Positions 23,775 to 32,275 of a stretch of 53,024 nt of DNA are shown here, one piece after another. The notes below the pieces were generated by a model that was not told the DNA's origin, searched no databases, and worked only from the letters and a program-made list of their open reading frames with translations. Source of the DNA: Fibrobacter succinogenes (GTDB lineage: Bacteria > Fibrobacterota > Fibrobacteria > Fibrobacterales > Fibrobacteraceae); contig CADCBQ010000018.1 in assembly GCA_902799745.1 (NCBI GenBank), positions 52,987 through 106,010 of the forward strand. The letters run 5' to 3'. Position 1 is the first letter of the stretch, and each line of letters begins with the position of its first letter. The position numbers were made by a program, and so were the translations under genes.

Positions 23775-26700
23775 CTATTCTAACAGACCCATTGCCTGCT
23801 TAAGGGCGTGCTCGTCCATGCTCTGCGGCATGAGTGCGCGTTCTTCGGGGGCTACATAGGCTAGCTTGCGTTCGAAGTCGGGACGGTTTGCACGGTTGCG
23901 TGCGACGAGATCCTTCGCCTTGAGCGAATAGTAGAACGGCCCTGTCTTGATGAAACGCTTCTTTTGCAAGCCCTGATGGATTGCTTCGGTAAGAACTTGC
24001 TGAAGCACCGGACCTGCCCTGTCTACATGGTGCAGTTCCAGTACGCGTTGCTTCAGGATTTCTTCGTGGATCGGAGCTTCGCTATCGACGTAGAACTTGA
24101 GCTGCGTAATGAGCGCCGCGATGGGAAGTTCTGCGATAGGCTTGTCGTGGGCAGTCCCTTCGATTTTGGGGTGTTGCACCACATAGGCTTCGGTCGTGGG
24201 CTTTGAGGCCGCATCGAATACTTCGGATCCGTCGTCTTCGTCGGGTTCTGTCGTGGGCGGAGGAGCCACGCTTTGTTCAATGGCGATTGTTGCGATCAGG
24301 TGATCGACTTCGTCTTTATTGGACATGAACCAGAACGGAAGCCATACATTCATGATCTTCCAGCCGAACTGCTTTAAGATAAGCGGGCGAACGTAGTCGC
24401 GGTCTTCGATAGAGTCGCGGAAACGTTCCGTTGTGCAGTCGTCTTCGATAAGGGTCAAGAAATGGGTGGGATTGTTCGCGTCTACGACAACCGGTCCAAC
24501 AGGGATGCCTCCCTTGGACGAGTATTCTTGCACCACGATATTTTCGTTCTTAAGAACCTGAATGATTTCGCTACGGAGCGGGGATTCTGCAGGTTCGATA
24601 TCGACCACCGGGTCGTATTGTCTGGACTGCAGGTAGTTGATCCATTCGCGGAAAAGCGAATTCTTTTGCGATGCAATCTTTGAAAGATCCAGCTCGGTAG
24701 TAAATGCACGGAGTTCACGCTTTGCAAGTGTGGAGCAGACTGCAATCTTATGGTCGGCTGCAAGACCGCTTGCGCCTTCTGCTTCGATGCAGACTAAAAC
24801 GGTGTCGCGGAATTGGTCGACCGCCCTTTCGGGTGTCTTTACGAAATAGCGGATGTCTGCATTCGGCCTTGCAAAGAAGGCGGCCGCAGGCGTACCTGCG
24901 GTAAGCTTTGCGCGGATAGCGTCTTCAATTTCTTGACAGGTAGACTGGTGGAACGCGATAATTCCAAGCGTCTTTTCGGGGTGGCGCTCGGCGTGGTGAA
25001 TTGCCGTGAGCGCAATGGTTTCGATCTTGTCGGAAACTTCCTTGATCGAGATGCCCTTGAAAATGTCGTTGTTCGAAGGCGGGAACTGCTTGATGCCTTG
25101 GTTGTAGATGCGTTCGTTTGCAAAGCTGATGATCGCAGGATTGCTGTATTGTGCCGAGAACCAGAGCTCGCGGGTCGGAACGCCTTGGCGGAGTGCTGCC
25201 GTGAGAATGCTTTCTTGGAAGAAGGGACTTCTCGTAAGGGCTTCTTCGTGGAATGCGTCGATCGGCAGGTATTCGTGACTCGGGTTGTGCGGGTCGCCAA
25301 TAAGAATGGTCTTGGGGGCGGCAAGCAGGACGGGCAGAGCTTCTGCAACTGAAATGCCGTCGGCGTCGAGAATAATCGAAATGTCGAACGTCTGCTTTTC
25401 GGGAATATTCAACGCGTCAGCCAGCGGCGCAACCATGAGGACGCTCGGATCGGCATCGACGGCGTTGTGCAGTTCCTTGAAGTTTGCTCCCGAGAACTGG
25501 TCCAGGAGCGTGCGGTATTCCTTGCTCCTTTGAGACTTGGCCTTGGGCGATTCCGAGAAGAGCGTTGGGCAATTTTTGGTGGCCGCCTGAATCTGGGCGC
25601 CTGTCCAGTAGTGGGCGATGGCGCTGCAAATATCGGCGTCTGCATTTTCGGGATCCTGGAGATATTCGATAAGGGCGATGTTCCCGTAGCTCTGCATTTT
25701 CTGGAACAGCGATGTCAACTGCAGATGCACATCGAGATGATCCCAGTTGTCGTTCCAAAGCTGAATCTGTCCGAGCCACTTGTCGATGCTCAGACTTTCG
25801 AGCGGAGATTCAAGATCCAGGTCCTTGTTGATTTGCTTGATCGACGTCTGGAGGTCGATGACCGAGTTCCAAAGGTTGGCAAATTCGGGCTGCAAATCCT
25901 TGAACTTGTGCCATTGCTCGAGCAACTGTAAAAGCAGGTCCAGCTTGGGGTCTTCGCTGTGCTTTTCGCGGAATTCGTAAAGGTATTGAATCTTCTGGTT
26001 CAGTTCAACCCAGTTAGAGCCTTCGAAATGCCAGTCGCGGCCAAGCAGGTGGTTTCCGAGGACGGCACTTTCCTTGTAGGTCTTTTTGTTTGCTTGCAGT
26101 TCAAGGAGGGTGTCGATCAAGTCCAGAAGCTTGGCGTCGGAATCGACAGTCTTGGGTTTGCGAATCACTTGCAGCAAACGCTTGCGCGAGGAGCGGTAGC
26201 GCTCAGAGAGCCCCTTGAGGGAAATGTGCTGGCATTCGGCAAAGTCGTCGCGAGCGTTCTGAATGTTTTCGTCGACGGCGTTGTCCGTGTAAATGTCGGA
26301 GGTTTGCCTACGGTAGCGGACCCATTTGTCGCCTGCTTCGGGCAGGTACATGAGAGTGTCCCTGTAGGCGTGCCAGTTGTGGCTGCGCAACTGCCAGTCT
26401 TCGTACGTGGGGGTGTTCTCGTCGAAGTTGTCGCGCAAAAGTTCTAGAATGTCAATCAGTCCCGACAGGAATATTCCGGTGGGGAAGAGGCCCGTCGATT
26501 CCATTTTCTGAATGACGGGGCCGAGTTTCTGGGCGCGGTCTGCGGCGCAGCGGAGTTCTTCGGAAAGGCTCTTTTGCTGCTCTTCTGAAAGGCTTGGAAC
26601 CTTTACGCCCTGGAACGCCTTGCGTGCGGCGATGCCGTTCTTGTCGAAGTACAGTTCCGACACGCACTGGAGGTCTTTTTTAAGTTCCTGGTAACCGTTG

Positions 26701-27878
26701 TAATCGAGCTGACCCAGCCCGCGGAAAATCGCGTCGGGGAATTTCTTCTTCGGGAGCTTGACATCTTTAAATTCGCGCAGCAAATCCGAAAGCAGAACAT
26801 TGCTCGGCGGAATGGGCTTGTTGACCGCTTCGTAGTATTCGAGGAAGTTGTTCCGCATAGTGCGGATTTTCTGTTCGAGACCGGCACGGTCGCTGTCCGG
26901 GAAACTGCGGAACGGAGGACGCCATGCATTCTGGAAGGCGCGTGCAGTAACGGCACGCTTATGGACTACCAGAACCTTTTTGCCTTGAGCCACTTCGTCG
27001 GCGACAATGTTTGCCGCTACCTTCATCTTTTCGGTGCCGGGGAGAGTCTGGATCGCATAGGCGCATGTGCTTTCGTTTTCGGCATCGACTGTCACCTTGT
27101 TGGTGTGCGAGTCGGTCGTGTAGAGGAAGTGGTGGTCGGCAGGCGAAAATACCTTGTCGAAATCCTGTTCTTCGAAGAGGGATTCTTGTGTCTGGAATCC
27201 TTCCTTGTGAAGCAGGGAGGCGAGAATCGGATTCCCTGCGATGGCCTTGTCCGAAAAGCCCTTGTCAAACCGTTTTTTGAGGAAGAGCAGATTCGTGTTG
27301 AAGAATCCGAGGCATACCCCGTGGCGCGTGAAACGCCAGTTGCGTTCTCCGGCAATGGCTTTTTCAAATTGTGAAAAATACAGGAGCAGGCTGAACTTGC
27401 CGTTGATGGTCGCTTCTTCTGCGGTAGGAAGCGCGATGGTATCTTTAAGGCGCTCGCGCAGAATCACGTTTTCGATCGGGGGGCGTGCCGAAATGGTAAC
27501 CGTGTTTTTGGCAGGGTCATATTCTAGCGGAACCAAGAGGCTCGGGGCTAGGGCGTTGCCATCCCACTTTAAAAAGCCGAGAAGCAGATAAAGGTCCGTT
27601 TCACCGTAGTCGTCAAGCTTGTGACGCAGAACTGCCAAAAAGGAGTCGAGAGCAGTTATCTTTTGCTGTGCCGTAAAATTCTGGGAAACCTGGAAAAAGG
27701 ATTCCAGGGGGAGCGGCCCATGCGCTTTCAACCATTTTTCATAGAAGAGGTCTCCGGCCTCGGTAATCAGGGGAGACTGGAAGTCGCTTTTAGTCGAAAA
27801 ACAGAGTAAACGATCTTTGGAGTCAAAGAGGGCGGCTTCTTGCCGAATTTTGGCGACAATAGCAGAAGGTGAAGACAT
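23775..27878 (-). CDS. Giant SF1-helicase-like protein with Vsr-like and DUF3320-like C-terminus, degenerate Walker motifs
   Basis: This 1367-residue protein has the layout of DUF4011/DUF3320 superfamily 1 helicases. An N-terminal domain (about 1-260) is followed by the ATPase core and a long helical insertion (about 330-800), then by a restriction-endonuclease-like (Vsr/MTES_1575 type) region at about 1095-1190 (IEDRDYVRPLILKQFGWKI) and a DUF3320-like unit at about 1265-1325 (APIHEEILKQRVLEL). The P-loop position reads TLPGTEKM (278-285) where active relatives have GPPGTGKS. The Walker B position reads DADG (838-841) instead of DEAS. ATP hydrolysis is therefore doubtful. Relatives often sit in defence islands, but no partner is visible here. 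A TATATTCA element ends 4 nt before the ATG. Confidence 0.7.
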   Translation of the reverse strand: MSSPSAIVAKIRQEAALFDSKDRLLCFSTKSDFQSPLITEAGDLFYEKWLKAHGPLPLESFFQVSQNFTAQQKITALDSFLAVLRHKLDDYGETDLYLLLGFLKWDGNALAPSLLVPLEYDPAKNTVTISARPPIENVILRERLKDTIALPTAEEATINGKFSLLLYFSQFEKAIAGERNWRFTRHGVCLGFFNTNLLFLKKRFDKGFSDKAIAGNPILASLLHKEGFQTQESLFEEQDFDKVFSPADHHFLYTTDSHTNKVTVDAENESTCAYAIQTLPGTEKMKVAANIVADEVAQGKKVLVVHKRAVTARAFQNAWRPPFRSFPDSDRAGLEQKIRTMRNNFLEYYEAVNKPIPPSNVLLSDLLREFKDVKLPKKKFPDAIFRGLGQLDYNGYQELKKDLQCVSELYFDKNGIAARKAFQGVKVPSLSEEQQKSLSEELRCAADRAQKLGPVIQKMESTGLFPTGIFLSGLIDILELLRDNFDENTPTYEDWQLRSHNWHAYRDTLMYLPEAGDKWVRYRRQTSDIYTDNAVDENIQNARDDFAECQHISLKGLSERYRSSRKRLLQVIRKPKTVDSDAKLLDLIDTLLELQANKKTYKESAVLGNHLLGRDWHFEGSNWVELNQKIQYLYEFREKHSEDPKLDLLLQLLEQWHKFKDLQPEFANLWNSVIDLQTSIKQINKDLDLESPLESLSIDKWLGQIQLWNDNWDHLDVHLQLTSLFQKMQSYGNIALIEYLQDPENADADICSAIAHYWTGAQIQAATKNCPTLFSESPKAKSQRSKEYRTLLDQFSGANFKELHNAVDADPSVLMVAPLADALNIPEKQTFDISIILDADGISVAEALPVLLAAPKTILIGDPHNPSHEYLPIDAFHEEALTRSPFFQESILTAALRQGVPTRELWFSAQYSNPAIISFANERIYNQGIKQFPPSNNDIFKGISIKEVSDKIETIALTAIHHAERHPEKTLGIIAFHQSTCQEIEDAIRAKLTAGTPAAAFFARPNADIRYFVKTPERAVDQFRDTVLVCIEAEGASGLAADHKIAVCSTLAKRELRAFTTELDLSKIASQKNSLFREWINYLQSRQYDPVVDIEPAESPLRSEIIQVLKNENIVVQEYSSKGGIPVGPVVVDANNPTHFLTLIEDDCTTERFRDSIEDRDYVRPLILKQFGWKIMNVWLPFWFMSNKDEVDHLIATIAIEQSVAPPPTTEPDEDDGSEVFDAASKPTTEAYVVQHPKIEGTAHDKPIAELPIAALITQLKFYVDSEAPIHEEILKQRVLELHHVDRAGPVLQQVLTEAIHQGLQKKRFIKTGPFYYSLKAKDLVARNRANRPDFERKLAYVAPEERALMPQSMDEHALKQAMGLLE

Positions 27879-27882
27879 GTCT

Positions 27883-27890
27883 TGAATATA
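27883..27890 (-). promoter_or_regulatory. -7 element TATATTCA upstream of the helicase-like gene
   Basis: On the minus strand TATATTCA is followed by AGAC and then the ATG at 27878. The same octamer with a 4-nt spacer precedes the CotH-type gene at 38536. No Shine-Dalgarno sequence. Confidence 0.45.
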
Positions 27891-27947
27891 CCTAATTTAT
27901 TGCTAGTTGCGGAATTAGGCCTTGAAAAAGGAGTGTAAAAGGCGTGT

Positions 27948-28844
27948 TTATAGCCGTTCGGCAACGATTGTAATTGCTTGTTCTAACTCTGTCGGAACAT
28001 TGTGTGACAAAAATCCCGCTTTGTAGAGGATTTGTCCTAAAATTTCGGCCGGATTCTTGCCTGCGTCTTTGTCCTGTCGGAGGCTATAGGCATGCTCGCG
28101 CTTAGATAGTTTTTTACCGGTGCTGTCGACAATCAGGGGGTGGTGCAGATAGACGGGGCGCGTGTATGGGGGAATAGCGAGGTTCGGGTCGCCTTGGCAG
28201 GTATCGGTAATCAATTGCGAAAGGGCAATTTGGCGGGCGGTAGAGTTGCGGATGTCTTCGCCGCGTACGATGTGTGTGATTCCTTGGGTAAGGTCGTCGA
28301 TGCAGACCGCGAATTGATAGGTCCAGAATCCGTCGCGATCACGGATGGGAAAATCGCCGCATTGCTGTTTGGGATTTTCGCTGAAGTCGCCAAGACGCTC
28401 GTCGTGCCAGTTGATTACTTTGTCTGGAATAACGATGCGTAGGCTGTGAGGCTCGTTGCAGGGGAGGTGCTGCGTGCGGCACTTGCCTTGGTAAACGACT
28501 TCGCCGGTTTCGCTGATAGGGTTTTCGGATTGCAGTTGCTTGCGGCTGCAGGTGCAGGGGTATACGAGGTCCTTGGCGGTGAGCTTGTCGAGGATTTTTT
28601 GGAAAAATTCGAAGTGCGAGCTTTGGATGCTTTCGCTGTCGTATTTAAAGCCGAGCCAGGCGAGGTCTTCGCGGATACCGTCGATATATTCTTTGCGGGC
28701 GCGGCCTTGGTCGTGGTCCTCGATGCGCAGGTGAATCTTGAGATCCCATTTTTTTGCGGCCGCCCATACGTAAAGCGCAGAGAGCAGGTGCCCTTCGTGT
28801 AAAAAGCCCGTGGGGCTCGGTGCAAAACGGATGATTCCCGGCAT
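27948..28844 (-). CDS. gluQ: Glutamyl-Q tRNA(Asp) synthetase
   Basis: This 298-residue protein matches the catalytic half of glutamyl-tRNA synthetase without the anticodon-binding domain, the hallmark of GluQ. It shows the RFAPSPTGFLHEGH start with the HxGH motif at 16-19, a zinc-site-like PCTCSRKQL followed by a Cys in QGKCR, and KLSKR near residue 240. GluQ charges glutamate onto queuosine at the wobble base of tRNA(Asp). Length is right for the family. TAAATTTC ends 5 nt before the ATG on the minus strand and there is no Shine-Dalgarno site. It lies upstream of the helicase-like gene, 69 bp away on the same strand. Confidence 0.92.
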   Translation of the reverse strand: MPGIIRFAPSPTGFLHEGHLLSALYVWAAAKKWDLKIHLRIEDHDQGRARKEYIDGIREDLAWLGFKYDSESIQSSHFEFFQKILDKLTAKDLVYPCTCSRKQLQSENPISETGEVVYQGKCRTQHLPCNEPHSLRIVIPDKVINWHDERLGDFSENPKQQCGDFPIRDRDGFWTYQFAVCIDDLTQGITHIVRGEDIRNSTARQIALSQLITDTCQGDPNLAIPPYTRPVYLHHPLIVDSTGKKLSKREHAYSLRQDKDAGKNPAEILGQILYKAGFLSHNVPTELEQAITIVAERL

Positions 28845-28849
28845 GGGAG

Positions 28850-28857
28850 GAAATTTA
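28850..28857 (-). promoter_or_regulatory. -7 element TAAATTTC upstream of gluQ
   Basis: On the minus strand TAAATTTC ends 5 nt before the ATG at 28844, with no Shine-Dalgarno sequence between. Confidence 0.45.
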
Positions 28858-28870
28858 GAAAACAGGGGGA

Positions 28871-28895
28871 GATTCCCGCCTTCGCGGGAATGACA
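28871..28895. repeat. Dispersed palindromic repeat between gluQ and the M16-like gene
   Basis: ATTCCCGC (28872-28879), loop CTTC, GCGGGAAT (28884-28891), then GACA. It matches a well-known class of dispersed bacterial palindromes (recall, not searched). It lies between two divergent promoters. Confidence 0.7.
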
Positions 28896-28909
28896 TAAGA
28901 GGAATTTTC

Positions 28910-28917
28910 TAACTTAT
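28910..28917 (+). promoter_or_regulatory. Candidate -7 element TAACTTAT upstream of the M16-like gene
   Basis: TAACTTAT ends 6 nt before the ATG at 28924. The fit to TAnnTTTG is imperfect at the last two positions. Confidence 0.35.
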
Positions 28918-28923
28918 TGCTTG

Positions 28924-30474
28924 ATGAAGTTTGATTTGAAAGTTCTCTTTTTGACGGCGACATCGGTAGCGACAGTGTTTGCCTTGAATGCTTGTTCGGG
29001 GTCACCGGAACCGCAGACTGAACCTGCGCCGGCTACTGAGACGACTGATTCGGTTGCCGCTCCTGTTGTTGAACAAACGTCTGATGCTTCGACGGTTCCT
29101 GCAAGCTACAAGGATATCCAGTTCCCGGAATACAAGTATGTGGCGCCTTACCCGAAAGATTTCCGTGTAGAGATTGCCCCGGGCATTTCGGGTTACATTG
29201 TAAGCGATCGCAGTTTGCCGCTTGTCAATTTCACGGTTTTCTTTGAACAGCCCCGTGCGCCTATGGCGCTGAAAGACGAGGCAGCATCGTCGATGGTCGG
29301 TAGTATGCTCCGCCGCGGTGGCGGTGGTGGCATTTCGGCCAAGGCTTTGGATGATTCCTTGGAATTCATTAGCGCAGGTTTGAGTTCCTCGGTCAGTACT
29401 TATACCTCGATGTTCGATATCGATTGCTTGTCTAAGGACTTTGCCGACATGCTGAAACTTTCGAAGCAAGTGCTGACGGCGCCTGCTTTTGACAAGGAAC
29501 AGTTTGAAATTTTGCGAGCAAACTTCTTGACGGCCTACGACCGCCGCTATGATACGCCGGCGAAGGTGCTCTCGGCGCTCAAGGCCAAGGTGAACTATGC
29601 GCCGAATCCGAGACTTTGGGATGCCAATGCCGCCGACTACAAGAAGGTGACTGTGGCTGATCTTAAGCGCTTGGCCCAGGGCGTGTATGCGAATGGCCGT
29701 ATCGTGTTCGCCCTTTCGGGTGATGTCGATAAAGATTCTGCTGTAACCGTACTCAAGGAATTCTTTGCGGGCTGGAATGAATCGATTGCAAAGAACGATA
29801 AGAAGAATTCGAAGCCTGCGGTTCAGGAACCGACTCCGCTTTCGTTCGTGAGAAAGCCCGGAATCTACGTGGTCGACAAGGACATTTCGCAAGCGAATAT
29901 TTCGATAAACCAGCCTTTTGTGCGTAGACCGCATGTGGACTATTATCCGGCGGCTGTCGCGAACTTTATCTTGGGTGGCGGTAGCTTTACGAGCCGCCTG
30001 ATGAACCGTGTGCGTAGCGACGAAGGCTTGGCTTACAGCGTGTACAGCTCGGTCGGTAACGATTACCGTGATACCGCCATGGTGACGATTGCTTTGCAGA
30101 CCAAGGTGGAATCGGTTGAATTCGCCTTGAAACTGATCCGCGAAGTGGTGAACGAATTTGCCGAACAGGGTCCTACCGAAGAAGAACTTTCCCAGGCTAA
30201 AAAGGCCTTGATCGAAAGCTTGCCGAGTCTGTTCGATAGCCCCGAGGCGACCGCCGTAATCTTTGCGAAGGGGGAACTGGTGGGCAAGACCTACGACCAT
30301 TACCTGGATTACGTGAAGGAAATTAATGCCGTGACGGCAGACCAGGTCAAGGCGATGGTCAAGAAGTATTTTGACATGGATAAGATGACTACCTCGATTG
30401 TTGCTCCCGTGTCAAAACTGGAATCGATTAAACCGTTTACCGTTGTTCCGTTGGACAGCCTGGAGTTTAGGTAA
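28924..30474 (+). CDS. M16 peptidase-like lipoprotein, probably non-catalytic
   Basis: The 516-residue protein has a lipobox (LNAC, Cys24) and a Pro/Thr-rich linker, then two M16 (pitrilysin-like) halves. The N-terminal half should carry the zinc motif HxxEH near residues 123-127, but reads SMVGS, so zinc binding is lost. The C-terminal half keeps the typical GGSFTSRLMNRVRSDEGLAYSV segment. Non-catalytic M16 proteins usually pair with an active partner to form a chamber that degrades peptides. No active M16 gene is in this window. The ATG at 28924 is chosen over a TTG one codon upstream. It is followed 2 nt later by an unknown secreted protein gene, so they form an operon with trmH. Confidence 0.85.
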   Translation: MKFDLKVLFLTATSVATVFALNACSGSPEPQTEPAPATETTDSVAAPVVEQTSDASTVPASYKDIQFPEYKYVAPYPKDFRVEIAPGISGYIVSDRSLPLVNFTVFFEQPRAPMALKDEAASSMVGSMLRRGGGGGISAKALDDSLEFISAGLSSSVSTYTSMFDIDCLSKDFADMLKLSKQVLTAPAFDKEQFEILRANFLTAYDRRYDTPAKVLSALKAKVNYAPNPRLWDANAADYKKVTVADLKRLAQGVYANGRIVFALSGDVDKDSAVTVLKEFFAGWNESIAKNDKKNSKPAVQEPTPLSFVRKPGIYVVDKDISQANISINQPFVRRPHVDYYPAAVANFILGGGSFTSRLMNRVRSDEGLAYSVYSSVGNDYRDTAMVTIALQTKVESVEFALKLIREVVNEFAEQGPTEEELSQAKKALIESLPSLFDSPEATAVIFAKGELVGKTYDHYLDYVKEINAVTADQVKAMVKKYFDMDKMTTSIVAPVSKLESIKPFTVVPLDSLEFR

Positions 30475-30476
30475 TC

Positions 30477-31544
30477 ATGTCGTGGCTTAACCGAGTGGCG
30501 GGGAGTGTACTTGCGGGAATGCTTTTGTGCATCTCGGTCTCGTTTGCTGAAAACAAGACCGGTGCAGACTATGCCGTTTCGGTAGACCCGATGGTGAAAG
30601 TCCGCATGCACGACAACCTGCGCAAAAAATTGGGCAGCAACGATGACTTGCGTTCGCTGTGTTCCGGGCTCAAGATCTGCATGAACCAGGAGTTCGAAGG
30701 CTGCTTTGAAGAAGACATGAAACCTTGGCCCAAGGTCAAGTACGATGAGGAATTCTGCAAACCCTATAAGGAACTTGCGAATCGTGGTTACAAGGCTGAT
30801 CCCAAGGCTCCGATGGTCCCTGAAATCTATGCGAGACTTGGCCGTCAGTACCGCGTGGAATATGTTTATGCGGGAACGCTTCCGCTAGACGAAAATGTAA
30901 TCAAGTACTTGTTCGACAACATGCCGTTTACGGCGCAGCTGATCAACGCTTACCTGGACGAAAACTATACGCTGGAATATACGCACCCGAACAGACGCTT
31001 CTTTAACGGTAGCAACGGACGCAGCCTTTCGGGCGAATTCTACTGGGCCTTGCAGGATAGCGCTGGTCAAAAGCTTGGCATGCGTGACTTGTTCTTTGGA
31101 TATGGCCATGCGAAGATTCTAAAGTGGGCGCTCCATGGAACGGCAATTGCATACTTGGATATGGATCCGATGCCGGGCAAGATTATTAAGTACAAATTAA
31201 CAGCAATCGTATTCCCGGGCAATTCGGTGCTCAATTCCATTATGCAGATGAAGGTGTTCAGAAGCGTGGTGAACACGAAGATTGAACAGATCGTGAACGA
31301 CATCAAGAAAGCGTCGGGAATGTACTTTAGCGGCAATAAGGAACCTATGCTCAAGAGTGCGGCCCTCAAGTCTTCAGAAAATGTTCAATATGTACTGGAT
31401 TTTGAAGAAGTCGTGAACGGGGCGCATTGGGAACTCGGCGACTTTGAACGCCTGCAGAAGGCCCGTAAGCAAAAGCGGGAACAGGATATGCAGGCGGTGC
31501 CTATTATGGTGAAAGACCTTCAGATTATTAAGGAAAAGAAATGA
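30477..31544 (+). CDS. Secreted protein of unknown function
   Basis: This 355-residue protein has a signal peptide (about 24 residues, ending SFA). The mature protein has four Cys in a cluster near residues 61-98 (SLCSGLKICMNQEFEGC and EEFC), suggesting disulphides, a long mixed region, and a charged helical C-terminus. I do not recognise the family. It starts 2 nt after the M16-like lipoprotein and overlaps trmH by 4 nt. The tight coupling to the M16-like gene suggests a shared envelope role, but trmH next to it shows that operon membership alone is weak evidence. Confidence 0.7.
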   Translation: MSWLNRVAGSVLAGMLLCISVSFAENKTGADYAVSVDPMVKVRMHDNLRKKLGSNDDLRSLCSGLKICMNQEFEGCFEEDMKPWPKVKYDEEFCKPYKELANRGYKADPKAPMVPEIYARLGRQYRVEYVYAGTLPLDENVIKYLFDNMPFTAQLINAYLDENYTLEYTHPNRRFFNGSNGRSLSGEFYWALQDSAGQKLGMRDLFFGYGHAKILKWALHGTAIAYLDMDPMPGKIIKYKLTAIVFPGNSVLNSIMQMKVFRSVVNTKIEQIVNDIKKASGMYFSGNKEPMLKSAALKSSENVQYVLDFEEVVNGAHWELGDFERLQKARKQKREQDMQAVPIMVKDLQIIKEKK

Positions 31545-32194
31545 CGAACGAATCGCTTGAATCTCTTCTGGAACGTGTGACGGAACGCCGTCGCGAACTT
31601 TTGACTTCGGTGGTGGATCGCCGTACGAGGCATTTTTGCATGGTGCTCGAAGACTTGTTCGACCCGCACAATATTTCTGCAGTCATCCGTACAGCCGAAG
31701 TGTTCGGTCTTCAGGATGTCCACATTATCGAAGAAGACAATGCCTATAGCGTGAACAAGTCTATTCTGAAGGGTAGCTACAAGTGGATGAGCTTGTACCT
31801 GTACAAGAAGCGCATGCTTTGCATGGAAAAGCTGCGCGCCAAGGGTTACAAGATCGCGGTGGCAAGCACCAATACCACAAACTCTGTTCTGGATCTGGAT
31901 TTGAGCCAGCCGACGGCTTTTTACCTGGGAAGTGAATTCCACGGGAATCACCCGGACACGCTTGCGCATGCCGACTATGAATTCAAGCTGCCCCAGTACG
32001 GTATTACCGAATCGATGAACGTGTCGGTGGCCGGTGGCGTATTGATGACTTACCTCGATGTATATATGCAGAAAGAAGGCCGCGAAAAGTTCCTGTTGCC
32101 CAAGGAAGAGCGCGACGCCCTGCTTTTGGACTGGCTGGACCGCCATGTGAACGGCATCGAGAACAATAGCCCCATTACTCGAATTGACGAGTAA
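31541..32194 (+). CDS. trmH: TrmH family tRNA/rRNA 2'-O-methyltransferase
   Basis: The 217-residue SPOUT methyltransferase shows the three family motifs: DPHNISAVIRTAEVFG (motif 1, with the catalytic Arg), FYLGSEFHG (motif 2) and ESMNVSVAGGVLM (motif 3, knot). By similarity it is TrmH, which methylates the 2'-O of G18 in tRNA using SAM; a 23S rRNA target cannot be excluded. It overlaps the preceding gene by ATGA and has AAGGAAA upstream, so it is translated as part of the operon. A terminator follows. Confidence 0.88.
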   Translation: MTNESLESLLERVTERRRELLTSVVDRRTRHFCMVLEDLFDPHNISAVIRTAEVFGLQDVHIIEEDNAYSVNKSILKGSYKWMSLYLYKKRMLCMEKLRAKGYKIAVASTNTTNSVLDLDLSQPTAFYLGSEFHGNHPDTLAHADYEFKLPQYGITESMNVSVAGGVLMTYLDVYMQKEGREKFLLPKEERDALLLDWLDRHVNGIENNSPITRIDE

Positions 32195-32210
32195 CCCCTT
32201 ATTCTAGCCT

Positions 32211-32240
32211 TAAAAGCTCTCTTTTAAGAGGGCTTTTTTT
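32211..32240 (+). terminator. Intrinsic terminator after trmH
   Basis: AAAAGCTCTC (32212-32221) pairs with GAGGGCTTTT (32228-32237), with one G-T pair, and T residues follow. Confidence 0.85.
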
Positions 32241-32242
32241 GA

Positions 32243-32254
32243 TTTGTATACAAA
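32243..32254. promoter_or_regulatory. Palindrome TTTGTATACAAA, copy 2
   Basis: The 12-bp palindrome seen at 18409 recurs exactly here, 6 bp upstream of the candidate -7 element of the MCE gene. Placed like this, a bound protein would block or assist RNA polymerase. Confidence 0.4.
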
Positions 32255-32260
32255 AAATGC

Positions 32261-32268
32261 TAGATTAA
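32261..32268 (+). promoter_or_regulatory. Candidate -7 element TAGATTAA of the MCE gene
   Basis: TAGATTAA ends 7 nt before the ATG at 32276. There is no Shine-Dalgarno sequence. TTTT at 32237-32240 is at the -33 distance (20 nt). Confidence 0.35.
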
Positions 32269-32275
32269 AACCCAA

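Noticed and set aside
28415..29005. Minus-strand open frame containing a VIPAKAGI peptide, and a similar one ending MLNQVQHD at 1540-1872
   Set aside because: These peptides are known annotation artefacts from dispersed palindromic repeats; the frames overlap real genes.
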